Assembly: GCA_016717325.1 (NCBI GenBank) | Contig: JADKFV010000040.1 | Span: forward strand, 1-38,191 | Direction of reading: 5' to 3' | Length of the DNA: 38,191 nucleotides | Source of the DNA: Bacteroidota bacterium | GTDB lineage: Bacteria; Bacteroidota; Bacteroidia; AKYH767-A; OLB10 | Part shown: positions 1 through 8,364 of the stretch, in pieces | How positions within the stretch are numbered: position 1 is the first letter of the stretch | How the letters are laid out: each line of letters starts with the position of its first letter | Made by a program: the position numbers and the translations under genes | Notes under the pieces: generated by a model | What the model was told of the DNA's origin: nothing | What the model saw: the letters and a program-made list of their open reading frames with translations, nothing else | Database searches by the model: none

Positions 1-170
1 TTATTAATTTCGTTTGGGTAATTGCCTTGTCCTGCATAAGCATTTGTTTCGTAGTATACACTCTTAGTAATATTAATTGCCCCAAGGCAATCTTGCACAG
101 TAGGCACTTGCGCCATTGCATGTTGTAATAAAATAAATAAAGCGAAAATTGTAAATGTGAATTTTCTCAT
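1..170 (-). CDS. Secreted protein, N-terminal fragment (runs off left edge)
   Basis: The reading frame starts at an ATG at 170 and stays open to position 1. It begins MRKFTFTIFALFILLQHAMAQ, a signal peptide with a basic start, a hydrophobic core and an AMA-Q cleavage-like site. After it come PTVQDCLGAI and, near the edge, NYPNEIN. This combination is what I remember at the N-terminus of large Bacteroidetes surface proteins that end in a gliding/T9SS C-terminal domain, so an exported adhesin-like product is likely. The rest of the gene lies outside the window, so the domain content and C-terminus cannot be checked. Confidence 0.7.
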   Translation of the reverse strand, partial: MRKFTFTIFALFILLQHAMAQVPTVQDCLGAINITKSVYYETNAYAGQGNYPNEIN

Positions 171-242
171 TGTGTTTGTTTTTATGTGTTTAGTTCGCGT
201 AAAGATAAATCACTTTTTTAATAAAACAAGCAGCATCAATTC

Positions 243-1152
243 CTACGCCACCAAATGAATTACCTTCTCCATCATTTCAATTTCAACATTGCCACTACCC
301 ATCAATTCTCCATCGGCTTCGCAGTATAAATTTTGTGTATCTAGGTTTTTAATAGTTATTTTTTTTGCCTTGCAATACATCACTGCCTTATGATTTAATT
401 TTTCGGCATCTTTCAGTTTTTGCACATTCAGCAAATAATCCCCAATAGAAATATCGCCAATCACCACCACGTTAAAAGTCATCATCAATTTTTGCATCGG
501 GTGCTATGCCCATTCCGCTGCCAAAATATTTTCCGTTTACAATAGCCACCATCATCACTTTTCCTTTGTAATAAAAATCATCGGCCGTAATTTCAAGTTG
601 CAATTTTTTGTACGAAAAAAAAGTACGCAGTATGGATAAATGATATTGATTCTTTTTGCCGAAAGTATTTTTGCTTGACAGCATATGTTGTACCACGGCT
701 GCACCAAAGCCGGCATCGGCAATGTTTATAAAATAATGTGGCGCAATATTATTTCGCAACAATATTTTTTCTGCATCCACCATACGGGTTTTATTTTCGA
801 CAATATTTTTTTGAGTACGGCCCAGATTATTTTGGCATAAACAGTGCGTAGCAAAATCGTTACCGGTACCAAGTGGTAATAATGCTAATTGTACTTTTGC
901 TTGTAATGGATTTTGCAAAATTCCATTTACACATTCATTCAATGTGCCATCGCCACCGCAAGAAATAATGCAGGTATAATTATTGTCCACTGCCTGTTTG
1001 CAAAGTTGTGTGGCATGTTGTGTAAATTGCGTTTCGAAAATGGTGTGGTCAATATCATTGAACAATTCATGTACATCACTTATAAATTGCTGCTTGTTTG
1101 CAACACTGGCATTTAGTATAAATGCTAAGCGGTGTTCATGGTTGTTACTCAT
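243..1152 (-). CDS. YegS/DgkB-type lipid (diacylglycerol) kinase, frameshifted
   Basis: Encodes a lipid kinase of the DAGK catalytic family, which transfers phosphate from ATP to a membrane lipid alcohol. The N-terminal part shows the nucleotide-binding motif GGDGTLNE and then LPLGTGNDF, both diagnostic of the family. The frame from 1152 ends prematurely at about 472 after DAKIDD. The expected continuation (TFNVVVIGDISIGDYLL and on to 243) is in another frame, so one net frame change (+1 or -2) lies near 480. Joined, the product is about 300 residues, normal for the family. The ATG at 1152 overlaps the hpt stop codon (ATGA), so the two genes are probably translationally coupled. Substrate cannot be told from sequence. 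Confidence 0.85.
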
Positions 1153-1689
1153 TCACTCTTGAGTACATAAATAGAATTGAGGTTGCGGCCCAGTCCATCG
1201 TAGTCTAAACCATAGCCTACCAAAAAATCGGGTGGCACTTCGAAGCCAACATAATCGGGTGTTAACGGATGTTTCAAAGCGGCAGGTTTAAAAACCAGTG
1301 TTGCCAATTTCACGCTGGCACAATGATGTTTTTTTAACTCTTCAAATAAATAACGCATGGTATCGCCTGTGTCAACAATGTCTTCAATGATTATAACATG
1401 GCGGTCTTTTAAATCCATGTTGATGCCCACAATATTTTCATTTGTCAGTAGATTGTGTGCCGCTATAACTACTCACACGAATAAAAGATATTTCGCAATC
1501 GGTATTTATTTTCTTGAATAAATCGGCAGCAAATAAAAATGCGCCATTCAATACGCCAAGAAATATAGGCTTCTTGCCTTTATAAGCATCATTGATGTTG
1601 ATGGCAATTTCTGTAATGCGTTCTTGAATTTTGCCGGCTGCAATCAATTCAACAAAATGTTTATCGTGTATTTTTACTTCGTGATTCAT
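1149..1689 (-). CDS. hpt: Hypoxanthine phosphoribosyltransferase, frameshifted
   Basis: Purine salvage enzyme that converts hypoxanthine or guanine plus PRPP to IMP or GMP in the cytoplasm. The N-terminal fragment (1689 to about 1441) has FLGVLNGAFLFAADL and RVSSYSGTQSTDK. The C-terminal fragment has the PRPP-binding motif VIIIEDIVDTGDT and the family tail FLVGYGLDYDGLGRNL. The frame changes at about 1440, straight after the STDK codons, by net +1 or -2. Joined length is near 180 residues, the usual size, so the gene is complete apart from that change. Its stop codon overlaps the start of the lipid kinase gene, giving a two-gene unit. Confidence 0.9.
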
Positions 1690-1830
1690 ATATACTTTTT
1701 TTACAAGGGCGCTAATATATAGTTTACCTACAAAGTAAAATTAAAGTGGAAAAATAATTATCAGCATTGCATAATTTAATGTTCTAAAAATTTAGCGATA
1801 AAATTCAAACCATTTTGTGCTTGGCTTTTT

Positions 1831-1875
1831 CACACAGACAGCACAGATGAACACAGATTATTATCCACGAAAATC
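1831..1875. repeat. CACAGA-word intergenic repeat
   Basis: In the spacer between the divergent hpt and purK genes a short stretch repeats the word CACAGA (cacagac, cacagatga, cacagatta) followed by tccacgaaaatct. It resembles the degenerate CACAGATT-type spacer repeats I associate with Bacteroidetes and other bacteria. No promoter matching the full TTTG/TAnnTTTG pattern was found in this 278-bp spacer. Confidence 0.35.
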
Positions 1876-1967
1876 TATGATAATTTTATTCTCACACATC
1901 ACAAAGAAATTAATTTGAAGAAATAAAACCATGAACATTATCTTCGCCAACCATAAAGAAAAACGAA

Positions 1968-3090
1968 ATGATGTTGCAAAAAATAGTTGGCATACTCGGA
2001 GGCGGGCAATTAGGAAAAATGATGTTGCAAAAAGCGGCCGATTTTAATCTTGTTACTCATGTGCTGGACCCCTGCCGATGCACCTTGCCGGCACCTTTGT
2101 CATCAATTTACACAAGGCAGTTTCAACGATTACGATACCGTTGTTGAGTTTGGAATGGTATGCGATATTATCACCATCGAAATAGAAAATGTAAATGTTG
2201 ATGCCTTGTACGAATTGCAAAAGCGTGGTAAGGAAGTTTATCCACAGCCCCATATAATTTCGATGATTCAGGATAAAGGATTGCAGAAAAATTTCTACAA
2301 CGAAAATAATATCCCAACAGCAAAATATAAATTAGTAAATAATAAAACAGAAATAGACTGGCCGTTTCCATACATACAAAAAATGCGCACCGAAGGATAT
2401 GACGGCAAAGGAGTGAGAAAAATTGATAGTGCCGAAGAGCTTGCCCAATATGGATTTACTACGCCAAGCGTGGTGGAAGAACTTGTAAATTTCGAAAAAG
2501 AAATTGCTGTAACAGTAGCGCGAAATGTAAGTGGCGATATTGTTGCCTATCCACCGGTAGAAATGAAATTTAACCACGAAGCAAACCTGCTCGATTATTT
2601 ATTTGCCCCTTCACGTTTATCGCCATCACAAATAAAAGAAGCAAGTGACATTGCCATAAAAATTATTTCGCAACTCGAAATGGTGGGCATACTCGCTGTA
2701 GAAATGTTTGTAACAGCAGATGGAACAATACTCGTAAACGAAATGGCACCACGCGCACACAACAGTGGGCATCAAACTATAGAGGCCAATCACACATCAC
2801 AATACGAACAAATATTGCGTGCTATTTACAATATGCCTTTGGGCAGCACCGAAATTATTACGAGTGCGGTGATGTTTAACCTGCTTGGTGAAAAAGGATT
2901 TACAGGCAATGCCAAATACGAAGGCATAGATGAATTACTAAAAGTGGAGGGAGTACACATTCATCTCTATGGCAAAACTATTACTAAACCCTTCAGAAAG
3001 ATGGGGCATGTTACCGTTACACATAATGATATTGATGAGGCTATTTCTATAGCAATGCAATTGAAAAAAGAAATAAAAGTAAAAGCATAA
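1968..3090 (+). CDS. purK: N5-carboxyaminoimidazole ribonucleotide synthase, frameshifted
   Basis: ATP-grasp enzyme of de novo purine synthesis that carboxylates AIR to N5-CAIR, the substrate of PurE. The true start is ATG ATG at 1968: the N-terminus reads IVGILGGGQLGKMM, the conserved PurK opening, and VTHVLDP. The frame then changes at about 2073 (GACCCC-T-GCCGAT; a GA dinucleotide or one codon position appears lost) and continues as ADAPCRHL. Conserved ATP-grasp segments follow: EIENVN, RTEGYDGKG, EMAPRAHNSGH. Joined length is about 373 residues, normal. purE lies 98 bp downstream but has its own promoter. Confidence 0.9.
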
Positions 3091-3103
3091 CATAATAATA
3101 TTG

Positions 3104-3133
3104 TTTGCAGCAAAAATATTTTGTTTATGTTTG
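3104..3133 (+). promoter_or_regulatory. Bacteroidetes-type promoter of purE
   Basis: TTTG at 3104-3107, an 18-bp spacer, and TATGTTTG at 3126-3133 match the Bacteroidetes sigma consensus (-33 TTTG, -7 TAnnTTTG). The predicted transcript would start near 3140, about 50 nt before the purE ATG. Confidence 0.7.
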
Positions 3134-3188
3134 GTACGTGTAGAAATTCTACTTGAAAAAAGTCAAACAAAATTGAAGACTATACCGA

Positions 3189-3725
3189 ATGAAGAAAAGT
3201 GAAAATATATCGGATGCATTGGTAGGTATAATTATGGGCAGTCAAAGCGATATGCCTGTGATGCAGGCCGCTGCCGATATGCTTACAAAATTTAAAATCC
3301 CTTACGAAATACAAATAGTATCGGCACACCGCACACCGGAGTTGATGTACAACTATGCATTTACTGCGCGTAACCGCGGCCTCAAAGTAATAATTGCCGG
3401 TGCGGGAGGTGCGGCACATTTACCCGGCATGGTGGCTTCACTTACTACACTTCCTGTAATTGGCGTACCGGTAAAATCGTCAAACTCCATTGATGGCTGG
3501 GATTCTATTTTATCGATTTTGCAAATGCCTGTTGGTGTGCCTGTTGCTACTGTAGCATTGAATGCCGCTGCCAATGCAGGAATATTAGCCACACAAATAT
3601 TATCTATCAACGATGAAAACATAGCCCAAACTTTGCGCGATTACAAAAACGAATTGAAAGATAAAGTCACTAAAAGTGAGCCTTTTAAAATTGCGCCCGA
3701 TAATATTCCAAACAAACATTCTTAA
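3189..3725 (+). CDS. purE: N5-carboxyaminoimidazole ribonucleotide mutase
   Basis: Class I PurE, which converts N5-CAIR (the PurK product) to CAIR in de novo purine synthesis. The 178-residue sequence shows the phosphate-binding GSQSD near residue 18, SAHRTP, and the signature AGGAAHLPGMVA, followed by the GVPVKSS and MPVGVPVATVA segments. Length is typical for the family. A good promoter lies 56 bp upstream, so the gene can be expressed apart from purK. The next gene (outer-membrane barrel) starts one base after its stop codon, so these two are likely cotranscribed. The start ATG is the only in-frame one before the conserved region. Confidence 0.95.
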   Translation: MKKSENISDALVGIIMGSQSDMPVMQAAADMLTKFKIPYEIQIVSAHRTPELMYNYAFTARNRGLKVIIAGAGGAAHLPGMVASLTTLPVIGVPVKSSNSIDGWDSILSILQMPVGVPVATVALNAAANAGILATQILSINDENIAQTLRDYKNELKDKVTKSEPFKIAPDNIPNKHS

Positions 3726-3726
3726 T

Positions 3727-4608
3727 ATGAAACTTCTGTTACATCGATTTATTTTTTGTTTCAATGGTTGTAATTTTTACAAAAAAATAATAAGCGCTTT
3801 TTTTGTTTTCTTTTGTTTTACATCAACAACTATAAGTGTATACGCAGGCAATGGCAGTCCACATGGTGGTGCGCGCGATGCCGGTGTGGCCGGTGCATCG
3901 TTAACATTTGGCGATGCATTTTCCATGTTTAATAATGTGGCGGGCATGGCATGGCAGCAGGGCTTTAGAGCCGGGCTGTATAATGAAACGCGCTATGGCT
4001 TGAAAGAATTATCGACCAATGGCTTAGCGGTTTCATATGGCAATGCAAAATCGGGAAGCGTAGGATTGGGCATAAAATATTTTGGCTACAATCAATACAA
4101 TGAGCAGGATATTTCGTTTGGTTATGCACGCTTGCTTAGTACAAAAATAAGCGGTGGCATTCAATTTCATTTTTTGAAAACCAATTTTGGCGATGCCTAT
4201 TATGGTGACAAATCTACACTCACAGTTTCGCTTGGTATGCAATATAAGGTTACCGAAAAATTGCAATTTGCTTTTAATATTTTTAACCCCACCCGTAACC
4301 AATTAGCCAATTATAATAACGAGCGTTTTCCTACCATTGTTAAGGCAGGATTTTGCTGGAAGCCCAACGAAAAAGTGATGCTATGTGTAGAGGATGAAAA
4401 AAGCGTACAGGGAAAAAATATTGTTAAAGGGGGCATAGAATATCATATTACAAAACCACTCTATTTGCGCACAGGCATAGCGGGAACGCCTGCCAATGGC
4501 TCGTTTGGATTGGGGCTCGAATTAAAAAAGTTTAAAATTGATATTGCTGCCAACTATCATCCGGTATTGGGAGTTACTCCACATTTTTCTCTGTTGGCAA
4601 ATTTATAA
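3727..4608 (+). CDS. Outer-membrane beta-barrel protein, PorV/PorQ-like
   Basis: I choose the ATG at 3727, one base after the purE stop: it gives MKLLLHRF and a hydrophobic export segment ending near VYAGNG. A longer frame back to 3676 would overlap purE. The mature start, ARDAGVAGASLTFGD followed by MFNNVAGMAWQ, resembles the PorV/PorQ/FadL-like barrels of Bacteroidetes (the motif in which a conserved alanine/glycine-rich stretch precedes a short 'NPA'-like turn). The remainder is alternating short polar/aromatic strands ending in FSLLANL, consistent with a 12-14 strand barrel. It sits in an apparent operon with purE and the next gene, possibly only by chance. Role is inferred from architecture; it may be a T9SS accessory barrel but that is not shown. 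Confidence 0.7.
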   Translation: MKLLLHRFIFCFNGCNFYKKIISAFFVFFCFTSTTISVYAGNGSPHGGARDAGVAGASLTFGDAFSMFNNVAGMAWQQGFRAGLYNETRYGLKELSTNGLAVSYGNAKSGSVGLGIKYFGYNQYNEQDISFGYARLLSTKISGGIQFHFLKTNFGDAYYGDKSTLTVSLGMQYKVTEKLQFAFNIFNPTRNQLANYNNERFPTIVKAGFCWKPNEKVMLCVEDEKSVQGKNIVKGGIEYHITKPLYLRTGIAGTPANGSFGLGLELKKFKIDIAANYHPVLGVTPHFSLLANL

Positions 4609-4617
4609 TATGCATAA

Positions 4618-6699
4618 ATGAAAAATATTGCTGCCATTATTTTTGCTTTTTGTGTGATAATTATTTCACATAATACTGTGTGCGCACAAGTGGTACCCGA
4701 AAACGAAAATGACAAACAGGGAACCGACAAAATAGAATTGCAAGCCGAACAGGACGAAGACGAAAATGTAGATTACGAAGAACTTCAATTGCGCTTACAA
4801 AAATATTCACAAAACCCCCTCGACCTCAATCGTGCCACAACCGAAGAGTTTAAAGATTTTGGGCTGCTTACCGATTTGCAAATAAATGCGTTGCAAAAAC
4901 ATATCGACAAAAATGGAAATTTACTAACGATAGAAGAATTACAATCGGTGCGTTATTTTGATGTTGAGGATATACGTGGTATACAACCTTATGTAAATGT
5001 TGGCGGCAGTATCGACAAAGTGCATATTCCATTTAAAACATTAATTACCCGAAGCCAAAAACAATTATTGTTGCGCTCAACTTATATAGTGGAGCGCGCG
5101 GCAGGTTATAAATCAACAGAAGGTGAACCGGCAAAGTATCTTGGCAGCCCTTATGGTTTATATGTGCGCTATCGCCAATCGTATTCAAAAAAATACAGCA
5201 TAGGTATCACTGCCGAAAAAGATGCCGGTGAAGAATTTTTTAAAGGCTCACAAAAAAACGGTTTCGATTATTATTCATTTCATTTAGTACTAAACGAAAT
5301 AGGAAAAATAAAAACCCTTGCCATTGGCGATTATCAATTATCTTACGGACAGGGACTTACAATGTGGACCGGCTTAGCGTTTGGCAAATCGAATGATGTG
5401 AGTACGCTTGTCCGCAATCCACGTGGCATTACACCTTACACATCGGTAAACGAAATGCAATTTAATCGTGGTGTTGCTGTGGCATATGTATTAAATAACT
5501 TTCAATTCGATTTGTTTGTGTCGCATCGCAAAATAGACGCAAATATTCCTGACCAAAGTACTGACTCTGCACAGGGAGAAATTACTTTTTCCTCTATTTT
5601 ATTATCAGGCTTGCATCGCACCAATAGCGAACTTGCTGATAAAAGTGCCATCACACAAACTAATATTGGCGGGCACGTAAGTTATAAAAAACGCAATTTG
5701 GAATTAGGCATCACCGCAGTAAATAGTCAGCTCGATAAGCCATTAAAACGTACACAGTATTTGTATAATCAATTTCAATTCGAGGGCGATCATTTTTTTA
5801 ATGTTGGGTTCGATTATAAATATGTGGCCGGCAATAAATTATTTTTTGGCGAAGTGGCGCAATCAACAAATACCGGTGGTTGGGCTATGACACATGGAAC
5901 ACTCATAAGCCTGGACCCACGCTTGAGCATGTCGCTTATGTATCGCAATTTTCAACGCGACTATGCAGCTATATCGAGCAACCCTGTGCGCGAAAGTAGC
6001 GTGAGCAACGAACGTGGTTTGTTGTGGGGCTTAACTTCGAAACCTGTGAAAGGATTTTCACTGGCGGGTTACTATGATATGTTTAGTTTCCCATGGTTGC
6101 GTTTTAGAGTAGATGCACCATCAAGTGGTTACGAATATTTGGCACAATTGAATTACACTCCATCAAAAAAGATGGATATGTTTTTCCGTTTTCGTCATCA
6201 GCAAAAATTACAAAACAGTATCGACTTCAGTGTAAAGCAAGATTACCTTGTGCCTTATGATCAAAAAAATTACCGTTTCAACTTTTCTTTCAAAGCCACA
6301 CCTGCACTCAGCATTCGCACACGTGCCGAGTGGACCGATGTAAAATTTCAAAACATGACCGAGCATGGTTTTATGCTCATTCAGGATGTGATTGTAAAAC
6401 CTTTTGGCAAGCCTTACTCTTTCAATATTCGCTATGTAATATTCGATACCGATGGATACAACTCGCGATTGTATGCTTACGAAAATGATGTGTATGGCAC
6501 CTTTAGCATTCCGCCTTATTATTTCAAAGGCAGCCGTTATTATATAAACTTCCGTTACAAAATGCGCAAAGGCCTCGACCTTTTTGTGCGCTATGGCAAT
6601 ACGCTGTACACCAACCGCACCACCATAGGCAGCGCCAACGATGAAATACAAGGCAGCACAAAACAAGATGTAAGGGCTGCGCTTAAGTTTGAGTTCTGA
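4618..6699 (+). CDS. Helix-hairpin-helix / outer-membrane barrel protein
   Basis: A 693-residue exported protein with signal peptide MKNIAAIIFAFCVII...CAQ. After an acidic linker (EDENVDYEEL), residues about 55-125 carry tandem ComEA-like helix-hairpin-helix motifs: NPLDLNRATTEEF, LLTDLQINALQKHI, LLTIEELQSV and the like. The remaining 550 residues are rich in aromatic-ended short strands and end in ALKFEF, an outer-membrane barrel C-terminal aromatic. This HhH-plus-barrel layout is common in Bacteroidetes and its function is unknown to me; the HhH motifs need not bind DNA here, since the protein is exported. Ten bp separate it from the upstream barrel gene. Confidence 0.75.
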   Translation: MKNIAAIIFAFCVIIISHNTVCAQVVPENENDKQGTDKIELQAEQDEDENVDYEELQLRLQKYSQNPLDLNRATTEEFKDFGLLTDLQINALQKHIDKNGNLLTIEELQSVRYFDVEDIRGIQPYVNVGGSIDKVHIPFKTLITRSQKQLLLRSTYIVERAAGYKSTEGEPAKYLGSPYGLYVRYRQSYSKKYSIGITAEKDAGEEFFKGSQKNGFDYYSFHLVLNEIGKIKTLAIGDYQLSYGQGLTMWTGLAFGKSNDVSTLVRNPRGITPYTSVNEMQFNRGVAVAYVLNNFQFDLFVSHRKIDANIPDQSTDSAQGEITFSSILLSGLHRTNSELADKSAITQTNIGGHVSYKKRNLELGITAVNSQLDKPLKRTQYLYNQFQFEGDHFFNVGFDYKYVAGNKLFFGEVAQSTNTGGWAMTHGTLISLDPRLSMSLMYRNFQRDYAAISSNPVRESSVSNERGLLWGLTSKPVKGFSLAGYYDMFSFPWLRFRVDAPSSGYEYLAQLNYTPSKKMDMFFRFRHQQKLQNSIDFSVKQDYLVPYDQKNYRFNFSFKATPALSIRTRAEWTDVKFQNMTEHGFMLIQDVIVKPFGKPYSFNIRYVIFDTDGYNSRLYAYENDVYGTFSIPPYYFKGSRYYINFRYKMRKGLDLFVRYGNTLYTNRTTIGSANDEIQGSTKQDVRAALKFEF

Positions 6700-6717
6700 A
6701 GTTGGGGGGGGGCAGGA

Positions 6718-7014
6718 AGTTTAAGAGTTTAAGAGTTCAAGAGTTTAATAGTTGCAATGCTTTCGCGAAACATTCATTGCCGTTCGGCTTTAGCCAACGG
6801 AATTAATAGTTTAAAAGTTCAAGGGTTAAGGAGTTTAAAAGTTATCAATGCTTTCGCGAAACATTCATTGCCGTTCGGCTTTAGCCAACGGAATTAATAG
6901 TTTAAAAGTTCAAGGGTTAAGGAGTTTAAAGTTATCAATGCTTTCGCGAAACATTCATTGCCGTTCGGCTTTAGCCAACGGAATAAATAGTTTAATTGTT
7001 CAAGAGTTTAAGAG
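6718..7014. repeat. Three-copy 90/91-bp tandem repeat with 8-nt word repeats
   Basis: The stretch opens with 8-nt words (aagagttt, aagagttc). The segment beginning caatgctttcgcgaaac then occurs at 6755, 6846 and 6936, giving periods of 91 and 90 bp. Each copy contains the palindrome TTTCGCGAAA and an imperfect hairpin CCGTTcGGCT-TT-AGCCAACGG, followed by the word repeats. Copies are nearly identical, so the expansion is recent. It lies between the stop of the HhH gene and an orphan T9SS tail. No gene was recognised; short frames across it simply follow the repeat. Confidence 0.85.
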
Positions 7015-7016
7015 TC

Positions 7017-7052
7017 CCGACACTACGGTCGGGATGCCGACCGAAGTGTCGG
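7017..7052. repeat. Palindromic element, 16-bp stem
   Basis: CCGACACTACGGTCGG and CCGACCGAAGTGTCGG are inverted copies with one mismatch, separated by a 4-nt GATG loop. It follows the tandem repeats and precedes the orphan T9SS tail. It has no T-tract, so it is more likely a REP-like element than a terminator. Confidence 0.75.
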
Positions 7053-7070
7053 CATTCAAGAGTTAATTCG

Positions 7071-7178
7071 GGATACTTTACAGTTGATGTGGATTGTGCA
7101 GGTTGGGCAAGTGGGATGCATATTGTGCATTTGAGTACGGAGTAAGAGCGGTTGAGTAAAAAGTTTATTAAAGAATAA
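7071..7178 (+). pseudogene. Orphan T9SS C-terminal sorting-domain tail
   Basis: Translated from 7071, this 36-codon segment reads GYFTVDVDCAGWASG, MHIVHLSTE, a stop codon (TAA where the intact relative has AAG), then ERLSKKFIKE and stop. It is clearly the same tail as the last residues of the intact T9SS protein ending at 37543 (GYFTIDVNCAG ... VVHLSTEKERLSKKFIKE). No exported reading frame leads into it: upstream are only repeats and the HhH gene. I read it as the remnant of a lost gene, or a duplicated tail, not a functional CDS. Confidence 0.8.
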
Positions 7179-7252
7179 TTTTTTAGAAAGCGGAGATTGT
7201 GATAAGGTTGTAAAATTGTTTGAAAAAGAATAAACCCAAAATAATTATAACT

Positions 7253-7282
7253 AAAAAAGCCGGAGCAAACACTCCGGCTTTT
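7253..7282 (-). terminator. Intrinsic terminator after the thioredoxin-like gene
   Basis: GCCGGAG-CAAACA-CTCCGGC forms a perfect 7-bp stem flanked by A and T runs, so it can act on either strand. It lies 23 bp past the stop of the minus-strand thioredoxin-like gene, its most likely user. Confidence 0.8.
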
Positions 7283-7304
7283 AATATTGATAGAATAGAA
7301 ATAT

Positions 7305-8135
7305 TTATTTGATAACAGAGAAGCGCGATGTAATTACTTTTGAAGTACCATCACTTACGCGCACCATGTAAGCGCCTTGTGGCAAAGTAGAAATATTCAA
7401 TTGGATAAGATTGTTACTTGCAGATGGATTTACAAGTTTTGAAATAGTTACATTTCCTAAAATATCAAAAACTTCAACTGTAAGTTCGTTCACTGTAACA
7501 TCAGCCAGGGTGATAAAAAGTTTATCAGAAGTAGGATTTGGAAACACACTGTTGAGTGTAAATGTTTGTTGCTCGTTAATGCTTGTAACGCAAGGCATAG
7601 GAATAAGCACACCAGGAGGAAATGCCGCTTCTATATCTGCAATGGTACTGATTGGCCAAATGTCTTTGTTTATCAATGTAGAGTCGGGGCCAATAAGACA
7701 AATAGTAGGATATGCCGAAGGGCTATATACATTGCCTATAGCAGCACCGCCACCTTGTTGGCCACTCCAGGCCGGATAAGTGTTAATAGGATCGAGGCCT
7801 GCCTGCAATTCGAAGGCTGCTAACAATGCATTGGTACCTACAGGATCGCTTTCGTTGCCAAGCACAATTACACCGTTGGTATTGCATCCGTATTTTTTAT
7901 AAAACTGCTCAATTTTCGGAGCTGTGGCTTTACATGGGCCACACCAATAAGCAAAAAAATCGAGTAACACATAATTGCCCTGCGACACATAGGTGTAAAG
8001 ATTGTGCGTTGTGCCGTTTGGCGATGTGCCTGTAAAATCGGGACATACAGCGCCAACCTGCACACCAGTGATTTGTGCTTGCATGCTCATTGTTGCAAAT
8101 GCGATAGCACATAATGAAGTAAGTTTTTTAATCAT
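7305..8135 (-). CDS. Secreted TlpA/thioredoxin-fold protein with T9SS sorting domain
   Basis: A 276-residue exported protein: signal peptide to about residue 20 (MSMQAQ), a thioredoxin/TlpA-like fold at about 25-170 with the redox motif WCGPC in DFFAYWCGPCK, and a C-terminal T9SS type A domain (VFPNPTSDKLFITL ... LPQGAYMVRVSDG ... RFSVIK). The intact CxxC suggests thiol-disulfide exchange outside the cytoplasm. The sorting domain implies outer-membrane translocation and release or anchoring at the surface. An insert-like segment rich in glycine (GQQGGGAAIGNVY) lies between the redox site and the cis-Pro region (SAYPTICLI). It is a single gene with its own terminator. Substrate is unknown. Confidence 0.85.
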   Translation of the reverse strand: MIKKLTSLCAIAFATMSMQAQITGVQVGAVCPDFTGTSPNGTTHNLYTYVSQGNYVLLDFFAYWCGPCKATAPKIEQFYKKYGCNTNGVIVLGNESDPVGTNALLAAFELQAGLDPINTYPAWSGQQGGGAAIGNVYSPSAYPTICLIGPDSTLINKDIWPISTIADIEAAFPPGVLIPMPCVTSINEQQTFTLNSVFPNPTSDKLFITLADVTVNELTVEVFDILGNVTISKLVNPSASNNLIQLNISTLPQGAYMVRVSDGTSKVITSRFSVIK

Positions 8136-8293
8136 CGTTTATTTTTTAAAATTGTTTTGATGTGTAAAAGTAGGAATTAAAACTAAGACATAAACTTTTG
8201 ACCCATTCTTTTTGCAAGAAAAACAGAAAGTAAAATTTGTGATTAGATTGCAAGTGAGGGAAAGAAATGTAAAAACACTTGTGTATGGTTTCA

Positions 8294-8329
8294 TAAAAAA
8301 AAATGCTGCGTTAAATAAATAACACAGCA
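8294..8329 (-). terminator. Intrinsic terminator of gap
   Basis: Read on the minus strand, TGCTGTGTTA and TAACGCAGCA form a 10-bp stem (one G-T pair) with a 6-nt loop, followed by nine T residues. It lies 35 bp beyond the gap stop codon. Confidence 0.75.
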
Positions 8330-8364
8330 GTATTTTAATAATTTACTATTTCAGTTCAAATTTT

